DNA from: Juglans regia
Taxonomy: Eukaryota > Streptophyta > Magnoliopsida > Fagales > Juglandaceae
Length of the DNA: 64,000 nt
Direction of reading: 5' to 3'
Assembly (NCBI RefSeq): GCF_001411555.2
Contig: NC_049916.1
Coordinates: forward strand, 24,322,558 to 24,386,557
Below, piece by piece: positions 12,961 to 24,117 of the stretch (positions within the stretch are counted from its first letter, which is position 1; every line of letters begins with the position of its first letter). The translations under genes and the position numbers were made by a program. Below the pieces are notes generated by a model, which did not search any database, was not told the origin of the DNA, and saw nothing but the letters and a program-made list of their open reading frames with translations.

Positions 12961-13485
12961 TTGCAAGTTGTTACAACGATTTTAGGCCCAATTTCAACTT
13001 TGATAACGACCAAGACCAATCAGTAAACACATAGGAAAAACATACTAAGAAAGCTGACAAGAATACACACAATCTAATGCAGCATGTCATGTTCTTGTTT
13101 GGTTTTCTGTATCTGTTGGGATTCTAATCAGTGAGTTCTTTCCATTAATCTGAAACTTTGTGCTTTATTTACTATTCTGGTTAAAATGACATAGTTTGTT
13201 TTCACAAAATTTTTCAATTTATCTCATCTAATCATTATAACTTTATCAAATTCTTATATAAAATAAATAAAAAATTTTTAAATCTCAAAATAAAAATAAT
13301 ATTAAAAAAACATTGAAATTCTTAGCAGATGCACAGCTTTAGGAATTTAGCTCAGAGGCACACAACAGAGTAGAAATACTGCAGAAAATCTAATTATAAA
13401 AAAATTATTTACAAATGCAAGACATCCCACGAATGCTATTTGGCAAGAACCCACAATAACCAAAATTGACGAGACTGAAGTTCAT

Positions 13486-13487
<2 letters not shown>

Positions 13488-13520
<33 letters not shown>
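13488..13520. repeat. (CT)n microsatellite at the 3' end of SAUR 3
   Basis: About 16 CT units, 12 bases beyond the stop codon of the minus-strand SAUR, so probably inside its 3' UTR. Confidence 0.9.
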
Positions 13521-13524
<4 letters not shown>

Positions 13525-13532
13525 TTTCATTT

Positions 13533-13841
13533 TTATGAGCAATTTAGAGCTGAAGTTAAACTAGTGAAGAATTCTTCACTGCAAGGAATAGTGAGACTGC
13601 CCGTAGGATGATCGTATCCAAATTCTTCCTCGGCCCGGTCGAGCAAGTCTTGGAATAGAGGATGGTTCAAGAAAGATAATGGGATTACAAACCTCTTCTT
13701 GTGAGTAAACTCTCCGACATAAACTGCAAAATGGCCTTTTGGAACATCACTACTAGTGGCTGAAAACATTCCCATTCTTGCCGAAAGAGATCGCCTGAGC
13801 TTTTGTTTCGCATGCGCTATCCCCATTAATCGGATACCCAT
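13533..13841 (-). CDS. SAUR family protein (array member 3)
   Basis: Single-exon gene of 102 residues. N-terminus [18 protein letters not shown]; core at about residues 34-99 with [58 protein letters not shown] replaces the more common GGLTIPC. A minus-strand TATA box (TATATATATA, 13941-13950) lies about 100 bases before the ATG. It is the last minus-strand gene of the array; the next gene is divergent on the plus strand, with 1.35 kb between the two ATGs. Confidence 0.95.
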   Translation of the reverse strand: MGIRLMGIAHAKQKLRRSLSARMGMFSATSSDVPKGHFAVYVGEFTHKKRFVIPLSFLNHPLFQDLLDRAEEEFGYDHPTGSLTIPCSEEFFTSLTSALNCS

Positions 13842-15188
13842 TTTCCGAGAAGAGGTGGATGGATGATAGAAAGGCTTTAATAATTGATTGCTGAAAACTT
13901 TCGAGTTGAAATGGCATAGTTGGTACCTGAAACCTGAACTTATATATATAGGCAGACGTCAAGACCTGAATCTGCATAAGAAAACGTATAAGACTTTGCT
14001 TAAAGAATGTTGGGAGACATATCAGGTGAGTTATTGTTGAATTTTCACATGGTTTGCCTTCTCTCATGCAAGAGATCATGCCCTACCAGTTTCAGTGATG
14101 AGAAGAAACAGGGGAGGCGCAACTTGCGCGAAAATCATGCATGTATACATGGGAACGTACATGCCCTGATTTCCGGATTAATAAAGCACTATCTCTTTTA
14201 AAAATGAAAATGTATGTATTCTGGCCGTCAAAGATCCGAGAGGATCTTGAGATTCGTTTTGGTTGTTCTCAGAAGCATTGAACTTGGTCTTGTGCTTTTC
14301 AGTGGCTTTTTTGTGCCAACTAGCCAACCAACCTCTGTTTGGTCACTCTCATAACTCGAGGCCCCCACCATTTATCCAGAAACAAGGTCTCAAATTGCCA
14401 AACTCCTGTTTTAGATCATCTAAATCATGAACAAGTAGACCATGACTTGTGATCTCTTAGACTTATCATGACTAAGTATTTTTTTTCTTTGTTTTTTTTT
14501 TATTGCCAGTCTCGTCTTGACCAACTTCTGATAAATTGGTACTAACCAACCACTTCTTTTCATTTTCTTTTCTCTTACTTTTGGTGAATGAACATCTTTC
14601 ATTAGTAAAAGTTTCAGCTTACATTCACAGTGAGAGTAAAGATCATTACCCAAATGAAGAACACCAATGGTATAAAGAAAATCATTACGCAAAAGTTATT
14701 CATAGAAATCCATCTTCTCAAGAGTAATGAAACTCTTAATCTGATTTTTTTAATTTATGACACGAGTCTTAAACATTTGGCACTGTCATAGTTTTTTTTG
14801 TTTGTGTTTATCCAAGTAACTGAAGACTTCTAGTGGGTGCTTTGTTGGCTGCTATATAACAAAGAAGTAGGGTTTGATGTTTCTGTAAAAGCAGACATTT
14901 TGGCCAATCACACATGTATTTATCTTGATGAGTTGTAAAACAAATCCATATGATTCCTCATGACAATGTCTTTAATTAGCTGTCTATATGCCTCTGCAGT
15001 CTTCACCACTCATTTCCTTTGAGAGAGGGATTTTTTTCCTTGCCTTATCATCTATATAAACACACATCATTGGATTCAAAAGCAACACAAGCCTTCCCAT
15101 TCGCTAGAAAAAAACACAGTTCTTACAAATCCTTTCAGTCTTTCAGATCCTTTTTCAGTCCTTCCTCTTGAGAAATACATACAAAATC
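13842..15188. other. Divergent intergenic region between minus- and plus-strand SAUR genes
   Basis: Contains the promoters of the SAUR genes on both sides (TATA boxes at 13941-13950 and 15053-15060). ORFs at 14007-14201 and 14420-14727 overlap each other on opposite strands and match no family. A weak copy of the shared SAUR promoter block is at about 14937-14975. Confidence 0.5.
14937..15060 (+). promoter_or_regulatory. SAUR promoter block and TATA box for gene at 15189
   Basis: A degenerate copy of the block seen before the other plus-strand SAURs: CCATATGATTCCT followed by ATGTCT (14946-14972). A TATA box, TATATAAA, lies at 15053-15060, about 130 bases before the ATG. The block is weaker here than at the 21.7, 23.9 and 25.8 kb genes. 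Confidence 0.55.
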
Positions 15189-15500
15189 ATGGGTTTCCGT
15201 TTACCCAGAATTATTCAGGCCAGCAAGCAAAATCTTCAACGTACTTCAAGTAGTGCTAGTTCAAGCCAAGCAGCGTCGAAGGCCATAGATGTTCCAAAAG
15301 GCTATTTCCCAGTGTATGTTGGGGAGAGCCAAAAGAAACGGTTTGTGGTTCCAATATCTTACTTGAGCCAGCCTTCATTCCAAGACTTACTAATTCAAGC
15401 TGAGGAAGAATATGGATATAATCATCCTTTGGGTGCTCTCACAATCCCCTGCAGAGAAGATATCTTCCTTGATCTCACTTCTCGCTTAAGTGGATCATGA
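15189..15500 (+). CDS. SAUR family protein (array member 4)
   Basis: Single-exon gene of 103 residues beginning [14 protein letters not shown]. The reading frame stays open further upstream but has no ATG there, so 15189 is chosen. The core (about residues 36-100) has [51 protein letters not shown]. The linker is serine-rich (TSSSASSSQ). FPVYVGE, with proline for the usual alanine, is a variant also seen in other SAURs. First plus-strand gene of the array. Confidence 0.95.
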   Translation: MGFRLPRIIQASKQNLQRTSSSASSSQAASKAIDVPKGYFPVYVGESQKKRFVVPISYLSQPSFQDLLIQAEEEYGYNHPLGALTIPCREDIFLDLTSRLSGS

Positions 15501-16439
15501 GAGTGGAGAATAGCATATATCACTCAACCAAAAACGCCATTCATCATTCTTTTGATATCACCCTTTCATCCTCCTCAGACTATGTCAGTTGATGTCACAC
15601 AAGGGAATCATTGTTAAAGGCTGGATGATGAATAGAATTTCTCATCACTGCAGTTTTGAGTACTCACAGTGCCTAAAGATGTACCAAAGGCTGCCCAACT
15701 GCATATGCAAGAGATTTCTGATCCAAGCTCATTTCAGAATCTGCCAAGTCAGAACCTTTGACTTCTGTGGCTTCAATTGCATGAGACTGAAGGGGAAACA
15801 TGCAAAGATATTTGCTTTAAAATGCAGTCTCTCCAATTTTGAATGTAGAAGAGGACAAAGCGTGTGTTGTTGTGGCTTGATGTATTTCCTCTCTGTTCCT
15901 TCTCTATGTATAAAATCGAGAACAAACATAGCTTTATCCTAATCAAATTTGCTCCTTCTCGTTCATTTTTCTGCCTTCAAATTCTTCCTAAAGTTTGGTT
16001 TCTCGTTCCCCAATAAGATATATGTACATCTCGTCAATGATCTTACAGTAAATGATAGTTGTTTTCTTGTCTTTCATGAGATGTCAGTCCCCAACCTCTT
16101 ATAAAAAAAGATACAGACGTTTTTTTTTTCATAACGAGTTCCATGAAATCCAAGAAGATCGACGTATTACCGGTGGTTTTGGGGAAAAGCCACGGGTTGC
16201 TTATCTTAGGCACCCTTAAATCCGATGCCCAATCTTAAGTACGACTGTAACAGCTCGAAAAAAAAAAAAAAAAGCACGTAACAATTAACTGTTAACCAAT
16301 ATGCTGCAATTACGCTAGACAAGAAAAGAGATCTGCCACTCAACACCAAGCTGGAACTGCTGAAATCATAGGATCTACCAATTCTGACATAGTCAAGATT
16401 TGAGGGAAAAGATGTGGAATTTTCCTTTACTGTCTTGAT

Positions 16440-16817
16440 ACTGTAATCTTGTATTTATGTCATTGTAATCTTGCCTTTAATTACCCGTTACACTACAAGA
16501 TGTATGTATATATAAGGATCTGTAAATATGAAATAAAACATACAGTCCTTTTTCAAACTCTTCTCTGTTTTGTTCTTATTCTTTCATGGTATCAAAGAGC
16601 CACAAAGGCTAACACCACTATTAAAAATGTCAGATACATCCTCTGTTGCCTCCTTTCCCATTCCTAATCTCACTCAGCTCATTTCCATTAAACTAGACAA
16701 CAACAACTATTTACCGTGGGTTTCACAGTTCCTACCAGTGTTAAGAACCCATGATCTTATGAAATGAAACATACAGTCCTTTTTCAAACTCTTCTCTGTT
16801 TTGTTCTTATTCTTTCA
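16440..16817 (+). mobile_element. Internally deleted Ty1/Copia retrotransposon remnant
   Basis: A 59-base segment at 16528-16586 (starting ATGAAATAAAACATACAG) recurs almost exactly at 16759-16817. Both copies end in CTTTCA and represent the 3' ends of the two LTRs. Directly after the first copy comes TGGTATCAAAGAGCC, a plant Copia primer-binding site, and then a gag start at 16627 (MSDTSSVASF, with the YLPWVSQF motif of Copia gag). That ORF runs straight into the second LTR end, so nearly all of gag-pol and the start of the 3' LTR are missing. The outer 5' border is not resolved. Confidence 0.75.
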
Positions 16818-16927
16818 TCATCTTGGGCACCCTTAATTCTTTCAGACAAGGAACCGAGTTCTCATAATCTATTTTCTATGAGTACCGCGGATGCCAGATA
16901 TTTTAACACTATATGAACTATTCTAGA

Positions 16928-17082
16928 CATAAACTTCACACTTTGCACACCTATTTAAAAATATGTTATTTTACTTTTTTATCCACGTAATAAAAATGAT
17001 ACCAGACATATTTGTAAGTAAAATAGGATAAAAATGTAAAATGATATGTTTTTAAATGGGTGTGTAAGGTGTGAGGCTTATG
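16928..17082. mobile_element. MITE with ~57-base inverted repeats
   Basis: The left arm begins CATAAACTTCACACTTTGCA. The right arm, read on the minus strand, begins CATAAGCCTCACACCTTACA. The two arms pair over about 57 bases, leaving a loop of about 40 bases. No coding sequence inside, as expected for a non-autonomous DNA element. Confidence 0.7.
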
Positions 17083-18378
17083 AGTAGCATTGCTCTTTTA
17101 AACACATACGCTATTTTTTTGGGATAGACAACGTGACTTCGTTAGAGTAACATATTCCTATGGCTACGCCTTATTTTCAACTTCATCTTCCACAAACTCA
17201 CACGGACACACACAGATATATATATATATATATATGTGCATATATATATATATATAAAATCATCTCTCAATAGTGTGCCAGGGATGTACATTGAAGCAAA
17301 AATTTTAGGTGAGGCAATATTCCTTTTACTTTCCCAAAATGATGTATTGCTGCAGCGATTGTTGATTAAAACATAATGTAGGTGTGGCCTCATTGGGAAG
17401 GTATAGCAAGCCTTTCATTTGGCAGGAATCGGAGGAGGAGAAGGAAGGAAGAAGGATATTGCTTTATGGACTCGAAGGCTTTGTGCATGTGGGGGGTATG
17501 GACACTGACACAGGTGAGTTGGTTATACAAAGAGATTGATAAAAGGGACCAAGCCATGAATTTTTGAATTGTGATTGGAATTTTAATACATGGCTTATTC
17601 AATCAAATTTGCTTTGTAGGCCGGGTGACTTTGATAAGGCAGGGAAACTAATGATTGAGATGCTCCTTAAAGGAGATGGGCAGATGCACTCTCTACTTTC
17701 TGGTTGGAGGCTTTGAAAGAGAGGGGTAGACAAAGATTTTCGTTTAGTCGGATGGAAACTTAAATGGGATTCAAACTGAACACAAGGATATTCATAGGAG
17801 ATAAGAGATGATTTGTTGACAATGACATCATTGCTGATAAACATGATCGAAATATGCAATGAGGAGTTTGCATCCTGGGTTTGGTATGTGGGATGAGAAA
17901 CAGGGGAGTCAAAGGTACAACAGAAAAAAGATGTTGAAGTCTAGAGATCACTATAAAAATGACTGAACTATACCTTTCAAACGGAATGCTTATCTTGGTA
18001 TATATATAGAATTCACAAGGGTTGGTCAGCACACGCATTACTTTCCTGATCTCCTGGCCCCTTGAATTCCTTCTGAAACTCTACGCCTTTTCTTCTTGTA
18101 TCTTTTAACTTCCAAACCTAAGTTGGCCTTCCAGTTTGACTGGATATCTTGCTTGTTTGTTGTCCATTTGAAAACATAGACTTCACCACCCATGTCTTGA
18201 GCTTGTGGCCTTGTCCCCACCCAGTCCAAGGGCCCCTTAATTGCCTTCGTAGCAACATGAGCATCTAGCTTTTCTTTTCCGACCTATCGCTGGTCTTCAT
18301 TGGATTATGTCAAATTTGTAGGGCAGTGTGTTTATTAACAGACAATCACAAATATTGTTCAGTTCCAGTCCTTGCTGA

Positions 18379-18506
18379 TTGGTTGGAAGACATGACCATG
18401 TGGTTCTCTCATGAAATGTGTCATGACAAGATTATCCCAACAAATTCATCTTGTCCACACATCAAGTTTCAGAGGCTTTCCCATGTAGCATGTTCATCTA
18501 TAAATA
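18379..18506 (+). promoter_or_regulatory. SAUR promoter block and TATA box for gene at 18632
   Basis: The block reads GGTTGGAAGACATGACCATG then TGGTTCTCTC, close to the blocks before the next three SAUR genes but without TGTCTC. A TATA box, TATAAATA, is at 18499-18506, about 130 bases before the ATG. Confidence 0.6.
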
Positions 18507-18631
18507 CACATTTCTATGGCTACAACCAACTCAAGCCTTCGCATTCTCAGAAGATTGCTTTTGTTTGAAACAACAAATCCTCTAGGATCTCTTTCGTCAT
18601 TCTGATCTAAATATTTTATAGAAACGCAACC

Positions 18632-18940
18632 ATGGGCGTTCGTTTCCCCAGCGTTACTCTTGCTAAGCAAATTCTCCGTTGGTCTGCTTTGACTTCATCT
18701 AGAGCAGCTTCAACTTCCTCAGATGTACCAAGAGGCTTCTTAGCTGTTTATGTTGGAGAAAATCAGAAGCAGCGATTCGTGGTTCCTGTATCCTATTTGA
18801 ACAAGCCTTCATTTCAAAATTTGCTAAGAAAAGCTGAAGAAGAATTCGAGTTTCATCATCCAACCGGTGGTTTGACAATTCCATGCAAACTAGAGACATT
18901 CATGGACGTCACTTCTCGCTTGAGTTTCATAAGAGAATGA
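18632..18940 (+). CDS. SAUR family protein (array member 5)
   Basis: Single-exon gene of 102 residues, [17 protein letters not shown] at the N-terminus. The core (about residues 30-97) has [51 protein letters not shown]. The glycine normally found in EEEFGF is replaced by glutamate (EEEFEF), and the normal HPSF is KPSF. The frame is otherwise intact and has a good promoter, so it is likely functional. Confidence 0.95.
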   Translation: MGVRFPSVTLAKQILRWSALTSSRAASTSSDVPRGFLAVYVGENQKQRFVVPVSYLNKPSFQNLLRKAEEEFEFHHPTGGLTIPCKLETFMDVTSRLSFIRE

Positions 18941-20071
18941 GGTCAAACTGCCCACGAGACAATTTTGTAAAGCAGGAACTGCCAATACATTGAAAATTGC
19001 TTTTCTTTTTTTATTCTTCTTCTTGTTCTCTGCTTTTTTGGCAGAAAATGGAACTGGTTGAATCGAATCTATGGTATTCATAATGGAAATCAAGAAATTA
19101 CACTCATATCTTGTCGTTGCTTTTATGAAGAAAGGGCCAAAATCATTTTATGTTTTTTTTTTTTTTTGTTCTTTCAGGCTTCATTTGCTCGCTTAACCCA
19201 ACAAGCATTCTTCCTCTTCCAATTTCTAATACCTGCTCTTTAATTGTAAAAATAGACATGACACAACTCTTAAATAAACAATATGCGAGGTAGGACACGC
19301 TGCACCATTACATGTGACTGTTCGAATGAAAGGAGGGTTAGAGAAAGATTTCGATTTAGTTGGACGGAAACCACAAGTGGATGCAGTCTAACACTGAAAA
19401 GGAAGAATATGCTGCCTTTGCAGTCAATTTCAAGATATCCTTGTTTGCATTAAATTCAAAGTAAGTCGCTAGTGATATGATAGCCTTTAATTTTAGTTGT
19501 TAAGTGAAAAGGTCGGGAAGGGAAAATAGCTCTCTGTTTGTTGAGATTTGGCTTGTTCAATTGATTTGCTGACATGGTGTCTCCAAGTCCGGGCCCAGAA
19601 CACTTCAAGTTTGCAAAATATACAATAAGAGCAAGCATGAGGCCGGAACCTTCAGAATATTATTGATCTGTTCCTAAAGGTGCTCAAAAACATGCTGAGC
19701 CACATTTTAAGAGATTTCTCAGAAGCTAGGTCATTGCTGAGTTCATAAGAAGGCAATTGTGCAGTCAGCATTTTCCTGTGTTAGCAGAAAATGTTCAAAA
19801 CGATGGCCATTTTCATTGTCATGAAGTACATCTAGGTGATGATTTACACATTGAAACTATGCACTGAAAAAAATTTGGACGTATAAATAGAAGTGCATGA
19901 TTATCCTATATTCTGAGGACACCCCTTTATCTCTCCCCCTTTACATAGGAAGACAGCATATGTACACGATTCTTCTCCAAGTTTCTTTTTATCTTCCTGT
20001 GGCGTTTGGAGTTTTTCCCTTTTGTTGAATCTAGTCATTTCTAATTAGAACTATGTTGTGAAGGATAAAAA

Positions 20072-20573
20072 AATTTTTTTGATAGGTAATCAAGGATATT
20101 GTATTCATAGAAATAGGCAAGGCCAGCTACACTGGAAGTATACATGACAAGCTGCCTAGCTAGAGGTTACAATAGAAAGAAGAAGATCATGGACACTAGA
20201 TCCGTTAAAAACTATAGCCCCCGCCCAAAGGAACAATGACTTAAAAAAGAAAGCTTTAAGCTCAACCAATGTTCTCTCAAGATTATCAAAACATCTAGAA
20301 TTTCTCTCACTCCAAATAAAACCAACACAAGCATATTGGTACCAATCTCCAAATTGCCACTATCTGAGAATCTCCAAAAAGACCTCTCCAACTTGCGAGA
20401 AAGTCCACCAACCTACAAGGCATAACCCAAGACAATCCGACTCTTAAGAAGACCTCATCCCATATAGCCTTTACCACCTCACAGTGTAGAAGCAGATGAT
20501 CAACTGACTCCCCATGCTTTTTACACATACGACACCAATCTAGGACAATAACCCAACGTTTCCTCAAATTATC
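20072..20573 (-). mobile_element. 5'-truncated LINE (non-LTR retrotransposon) with target site duplication
   Basis: On the minus strand, the ORF from about 20603 to 20307 encodes a zf-RVT type segment (CRMCKKHGESVDHLLLHC), the zinc-binding region found after the reverse transcriptase of plant LINEs. The 3' end on the minus strand closes with an A-run (T's at 20074-20080). The insertion is flanked by TGTTGTGAAGGATAAAAA at 20054-20071 and again at 20574-20591, an 18-base target duplication. The in-frame ATG of the ORF lies in the flanking duplication, not in the element. Only about 500 bases of the 3' end are present, so it is dead on arrival. Confidence 0.88.
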
Positions 20574-21700
20574 TGTTGTGAAGGATAAAAATGAATGACT
20601 CACTACTGTTATTGTCCTTCACATGATGGTATAGGAGCCTTTCATCTGTATGAGCCATGGTCATTATTTAGCATTCAATACAATCATTAAAATATACATT
20701 TTAAGCATTCAAACTCAGTTTGAAAGTGATGGTTATGATAGTTGATCATTGTGATAAGTTGGTAATGGCCTATGAATGGAAATTTCTTTATTGAACAAAT
20801 ATAAGGAAAATCTTTCTTTATCAAAGATATAGCTCACTGAATTTTGTTATCCTGGTCAAGTTTGGACAGGATGTAAGAATCATCGACAACACCACATGCT
20901 TGGGTGGCTTGGTTCTCCCCTTTCAATTAATCATCGGTTCAGAATCAGGACCTAATCATATCACCTCCTATTATTCTGCCGAATGTGTAATGCAACATCT
21001 TCACATGGAGTGGTAAATTGTTTGTGCCAAAGTTATAATAGACCTGGTCCACATATTTATACCTACAAGTTTATATTTGGTCCAATAAGTCGGTTGGTTT
21101 AATCAGCAGGGAATATAAGTACAGAACGTGGGCTCTTAGTTTGCTCTGTTGTTTGAGAGGAAAGTGATTGATGAATAACAACAAATAGATTGAAGCATGA
21201 AAAAAAACTAGAGGCAAAATCATAAAATCCCTCTTGAAAAATGTCCTAGTCCCCCTACCTTTGGTAGATTTCTATTAAAGACAGGCTTGAAGACAATGCT
21301 GGCCACATAACATATGCTCTTCACATGGATTTGTCTTGCAATACTAAAACAAGAATCTAGAAATTTTATTTTAGGGCATCTTATTAAAGCAGTTGTGTTC
21401 TTGCATCTCTTTAATTTTTAGCGCATTTTTACAAGTTGTATAAATTGTGCTTATTCAAGCTAACTCAACTGTAAAACGATGAATCTACAGATCGAGAAGG
21501 AGATCCTTTATAAAAAAAAGTGAATCCCTAGTAAGTTTAGGATTTCATGATCTCACATCTTGTTAGTAGCCATGTAACTCCATCACAGTTTTCTCCAAGC
21601 CACATCTCTTAACTTTTGGTCGGGTACCCTGTAGGTTGCTATCCCAGAAATTGTTTGGCTCCAGTCTTCCGTGTGAAGTATAATCCCAACCAGCCCCAAG

Positions 21701-21838
21701 TTCTTGGTGATGAGTTGGAAGACAAACCCATGTGATACTTCAAATGCACATGTCTCCTAGATATCCTCCATTGCCTCACACTTGAGACCACTCACTCTCA
21801 TTTAGAGATTTCCCACCCCAACTTTCATCTATATATAC
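21701..21838 (+). promoter_or_regulatory. SAUR promoter block, AuxRE-type TGTCTC and TATA box for gene at 21961
   Basis: The block reads GAGTTGGAAGACA, CCCATGTGATACTTCAAATG and then ATGTCTCC. TGTCTC at 21751-21756 matches the classical auxin response element bound by ARF proteins. A TATA box (TATATATAC) is at 21830-21838, about 125 bases before the ATG. Confidence 0.7.
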
Positions 21839-21960
21839 ACACGCATGTTATTCCAGAGTCAAATCAAGTCCTCTTATTCTCTAGCAAATATTTATCAACT
21901 TTTTTTCTCCCTCCCAATCCGTTTGTGAACTTCAACCTTGTCTAAAGTGACAACATCTAA

Positions 21961-22263
21961 ATGGCCACTCGGGTTCTGGCTATGATGCATGTTAAGCAGC
22001 TTCTCCGCCTGCCTGTTTTAAGTGGTAAAGAAGCAGCTCCCACAGCTAAAAATGTTCCAAAAGGCTGCTTTGCAGTGTATGTTGGAGAGGACGAGAAGAA
22101 GCGATTCATTCTACCAATATCATACCTCAATGAACCTTCATTCCAGAAATTGCTAAATAAGGCTGAGGAAGAATTTGGGTTCAATCATTCAATGGGTGGT
22201 CTAACAATTCCCTGCAGAGAAGAGGTCTTTATTGACCTCACTTCTGGCCTAAACAGATCGTGA
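21961..22263 (+). CDS. SAUR family protein (array member 6)
   Basis: Single-exon gene of 100 residues. N-terminus MATRVLAMMHVKQLLRL; core (about residues 31-97) with [54 protein letters not shown] replaces the usual NHP. Promoter block, TGTCTC and TATA box lie upstream at conserved spacing. A decayed SAUR remnant lies about 170 bases downstream. Confidence 0.95.
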   Translation: MATRVLAMMHVKQLLRLPVLSGKEAAPTAKNVPKGCFAVYVGEDEKKRFILPISYLNEPSFQKLLNKAEEEFGFNHSMGGLTIPCREEVFIDLTSGLNRS

Positions 22264-22436
22264 TACATGGCACTGATATCAATCAGCAATAGCCTCATGT
22301 ACAGTTACTTCTCTTTTAGGGGAAGTATTGGGTGGCTAATGTACATCCGATTGACAAAGTCACAAAACAGAAAGTACTGTAGTATCTGAAAAACATTTCC
22401 ACTGTCCACATGCATTGGACTGTTCAGGCTTAACAG

Positions 22437-22615
22437 ATTTTCAAGCAGATGCAGAGATGGCTCCAGAGGCCCCAGATGTATCAAAAGGCATATTGGAAAA
22501 AGTCACAGGAGGTGCCTTGAGGCCAATAAAGAGTTCGGTTGGATCATCCTATGGGTGGTTCTTACCAAATCTCATGACGAGAAGATGTTGTTTATCTTCT
22601 TGAAGTCAGTATCTC
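22437..22615 (+). pseudogene. Decayed, internally deleted SAUR remnant
   Basis: Short stretches align with the neighbouring SAUR genes: GATGTATCAAAAGGC corresponds to the (D/N)VPKG codons, and TCATCCTATGGGTGGT to the NHPMGG codons, followed by ACGAGAAGATGTTG where a live gene codes for the residues after IPC. The middle of the core (VYVGE to FQ.LL) is missing and the frame is lost. It lies just after a live SAUR gene, as expected of a failed tandem copy. Borders are approximate. Confidence 0.55.
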
Positions 22616-23875
22616 ATTAGTGAAATCAAAGCCATGCTATTGGGCAGTGTTGAGAACCTGCACTGCCCGCCACATCTAGCCCAAAAACCTCTCTTCTTTT
22701 TTGAATAAAGAGTATTAGGATTTAGGCTCTTTCAAATGTCATTGTAATATTCTTATTTTCTATATATAATGAAAGTTGGGACTCATGCAATTATTTTGAA
22801 CATGAATTTCTTTTTTGATTCTCGATAACTTTATTCTCCTTGATGACAATTTGGCACAAGTACTCACATTGGGACACATGAACCATCTATGATAACAATG
22901 GGGGTTTGTCAATGTAATGGCCATTCGATTCTACCAAAGGCTAACAATTTGATCAAGGCTTACTCATTCAAGAACCATATGTCATAGGCCACTGAATATA
23001 TGAATCTTATGATTTTGCCTGTTCACCAAGACTAATTAGCTCGGAGGAACCAATCAAGTCTCTGAGTGACTCTCGCCCATCATTATATTTTCCATGTTTG
23101 AATGACTCAGTTTATTTAAAAAATGTGGCAATTGTGGGGTCTGTATACTCAAATATTCAACACATGCAGATGAAATTTGTCGAGTCTGCTGAGAATTGTT
23201 ATTTTAGTTTCCTGCAATTCTTTCTCCACTTATAATGCTATAGTTCTTTCATATGGGTTGGCTGGCACTATGACTACTTGTAGGACATACTTCATGTGCT
23301 CTTCACAGGGGTTGGTTCTGGAAGTCCTACTAGGGCAACAAAAAGGTGGGTGAGTTAGGTTGAGGACACACTATAAATGTCAACGTTTCTCTCCTCAAAC
23401 AGTGATGATCCTTGTCTATATCCTCTGATTCTCATGTTTCTTACAGTTAGAATTTTGACTGTTCTTTTTTGAAATAAACGAATATCTTTTACTTTGTTGA
23501 GAGAATCAGAGTACTTACTGATACAGATTAGCTTTTCTTTTCCAGATAAGTAGTTAACTGAACAAAATTTGTTCCAAGGATATTCTAAATTGGTTTTCTT
23601 AGAATTATTACTCAGCAAAAAGATGAGGCTAAACTGACTGTAATTATAAGAGCAAGTTAGCTTTGAATAAAATTATCGTAGAAAAAAAATAAAAATAAAA
23701 AATCTTACATGCACAACACAAATAGACTAACCCGGTTCCAATTCACTTGTTCTAGTCAATAAAGAGTAATCAACATGCATATGTCCAATCCTATCCACCA
23801 TGGCATTCTTGATTTAGGTTGTTCACCCACCGAACGCTTGGGCACAGAGTGCTCCAAAATCTCAATCACTGCCAA

Positions 23876-24013
23876 CTTCTTGATGATAAGCTGAAAGACA
23901 AGTCCATGTGATCCTTCAAATGCTTATGTCTCTCTCCAATCCCCACCTGGATGCCTCTACGCCACCCACTCCACATTTTAGAGATTTTCTCGGACACCAT
24001 TCATCTATAAATA
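23876..24013 (+). promoter_or_regulatory. SAUR promoter block, TGTCTC and TATA box for gene at 24118
   Basis: The block reads CTTCTTGATGATAAG, GAAAGACAAG, TCCATGTGATCCTTCAAATG and TTATGTCTCTC. TGTCTC (auxin response element core) is at 23927-23932. The TATA box TATAAATA is at 24006-24013, about 105 bases before the ATG. Confidence 0.7.
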
Positions 24014-24117
24014 CACATACACATATCTTTTCACAGCCAGAACAACAACTCAGATTCTTCTTCCTTACCATCTTTGATCTTCATCATCTTTCTCAGCATT
24101 AGCACTGATAGATAGTC

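Larger units (their letters stand above)
10958..13532. other. AT-rich spacer with dispersed repeats
   Basis: No coding sequence recognised. About 11400-12020 holds poly-T/poly-A rich repeat blocks, and 12680-12960 a MITE-like block beginning near GTTTGGAT and ending near CCAAACG. A 24-base direct repeat (core ACTGCATGCAATAGCCGCAA) occurs near 12052-12078 and again near 12155-12182. A (CT)n microsatellite fills 13488-13520, just before the 3' end of the next SAUR gene. Confidence 0.6.
15501..18631. other. Long SAUR spacer with a deleted Copia element and simple repeats
   Basis: Holds the Copia remnant near 16.5 kb, a MITE at 16928-17082 and an (AT)n run at about 17216-17255. The plus ORF at 15589-15942 and minus ORF at 15729-15929 overlap and look like chance in the 3' flank. 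The minus ORF at 18038-18229 (63 codons, lysine/arginine-rich end) has no recognised family. The promoter of the next SAUR gene fills about 18370-18631. Confidence 0.5.
18941..21960. other. SAUR spacer with a LINE insertion
   Basis: Apart from the LINE at 20072-20573 and the promoter block at 21701-21838, no gene is seen. A stretch at about 19340-19370 resembles one at about 17730-17760 (AAAGATTT.CG.TTTAGT), which suggests that spacer DNA was copied along with the SAUR units. Confidence 0.5.
22264..24117. other. SAUR spacer with a SAUR remnant
   Basis: Contains the remnant at about 22437-22615 and the promoter block of the next SAUR gene (23876-24013). Nothing else coding is seen; the minus ORF at 23355-23618 has no family motif. 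Confidence 0.5.

Noticed and set aside
15589..15942. Plus-strand ORF of 117 codons after SAUR gene 4
   Set aside because: It is Cys-rich without a pattern, overlaps a minus-strand ORF and lies where the SAUR 3' flank is expected.
18038..18229. Minus-strand ORF of 63 codons with a basic C-terminal half
   Set aside because: Looks somewhat protein-like but lacks any motif I can name and any partner exon.
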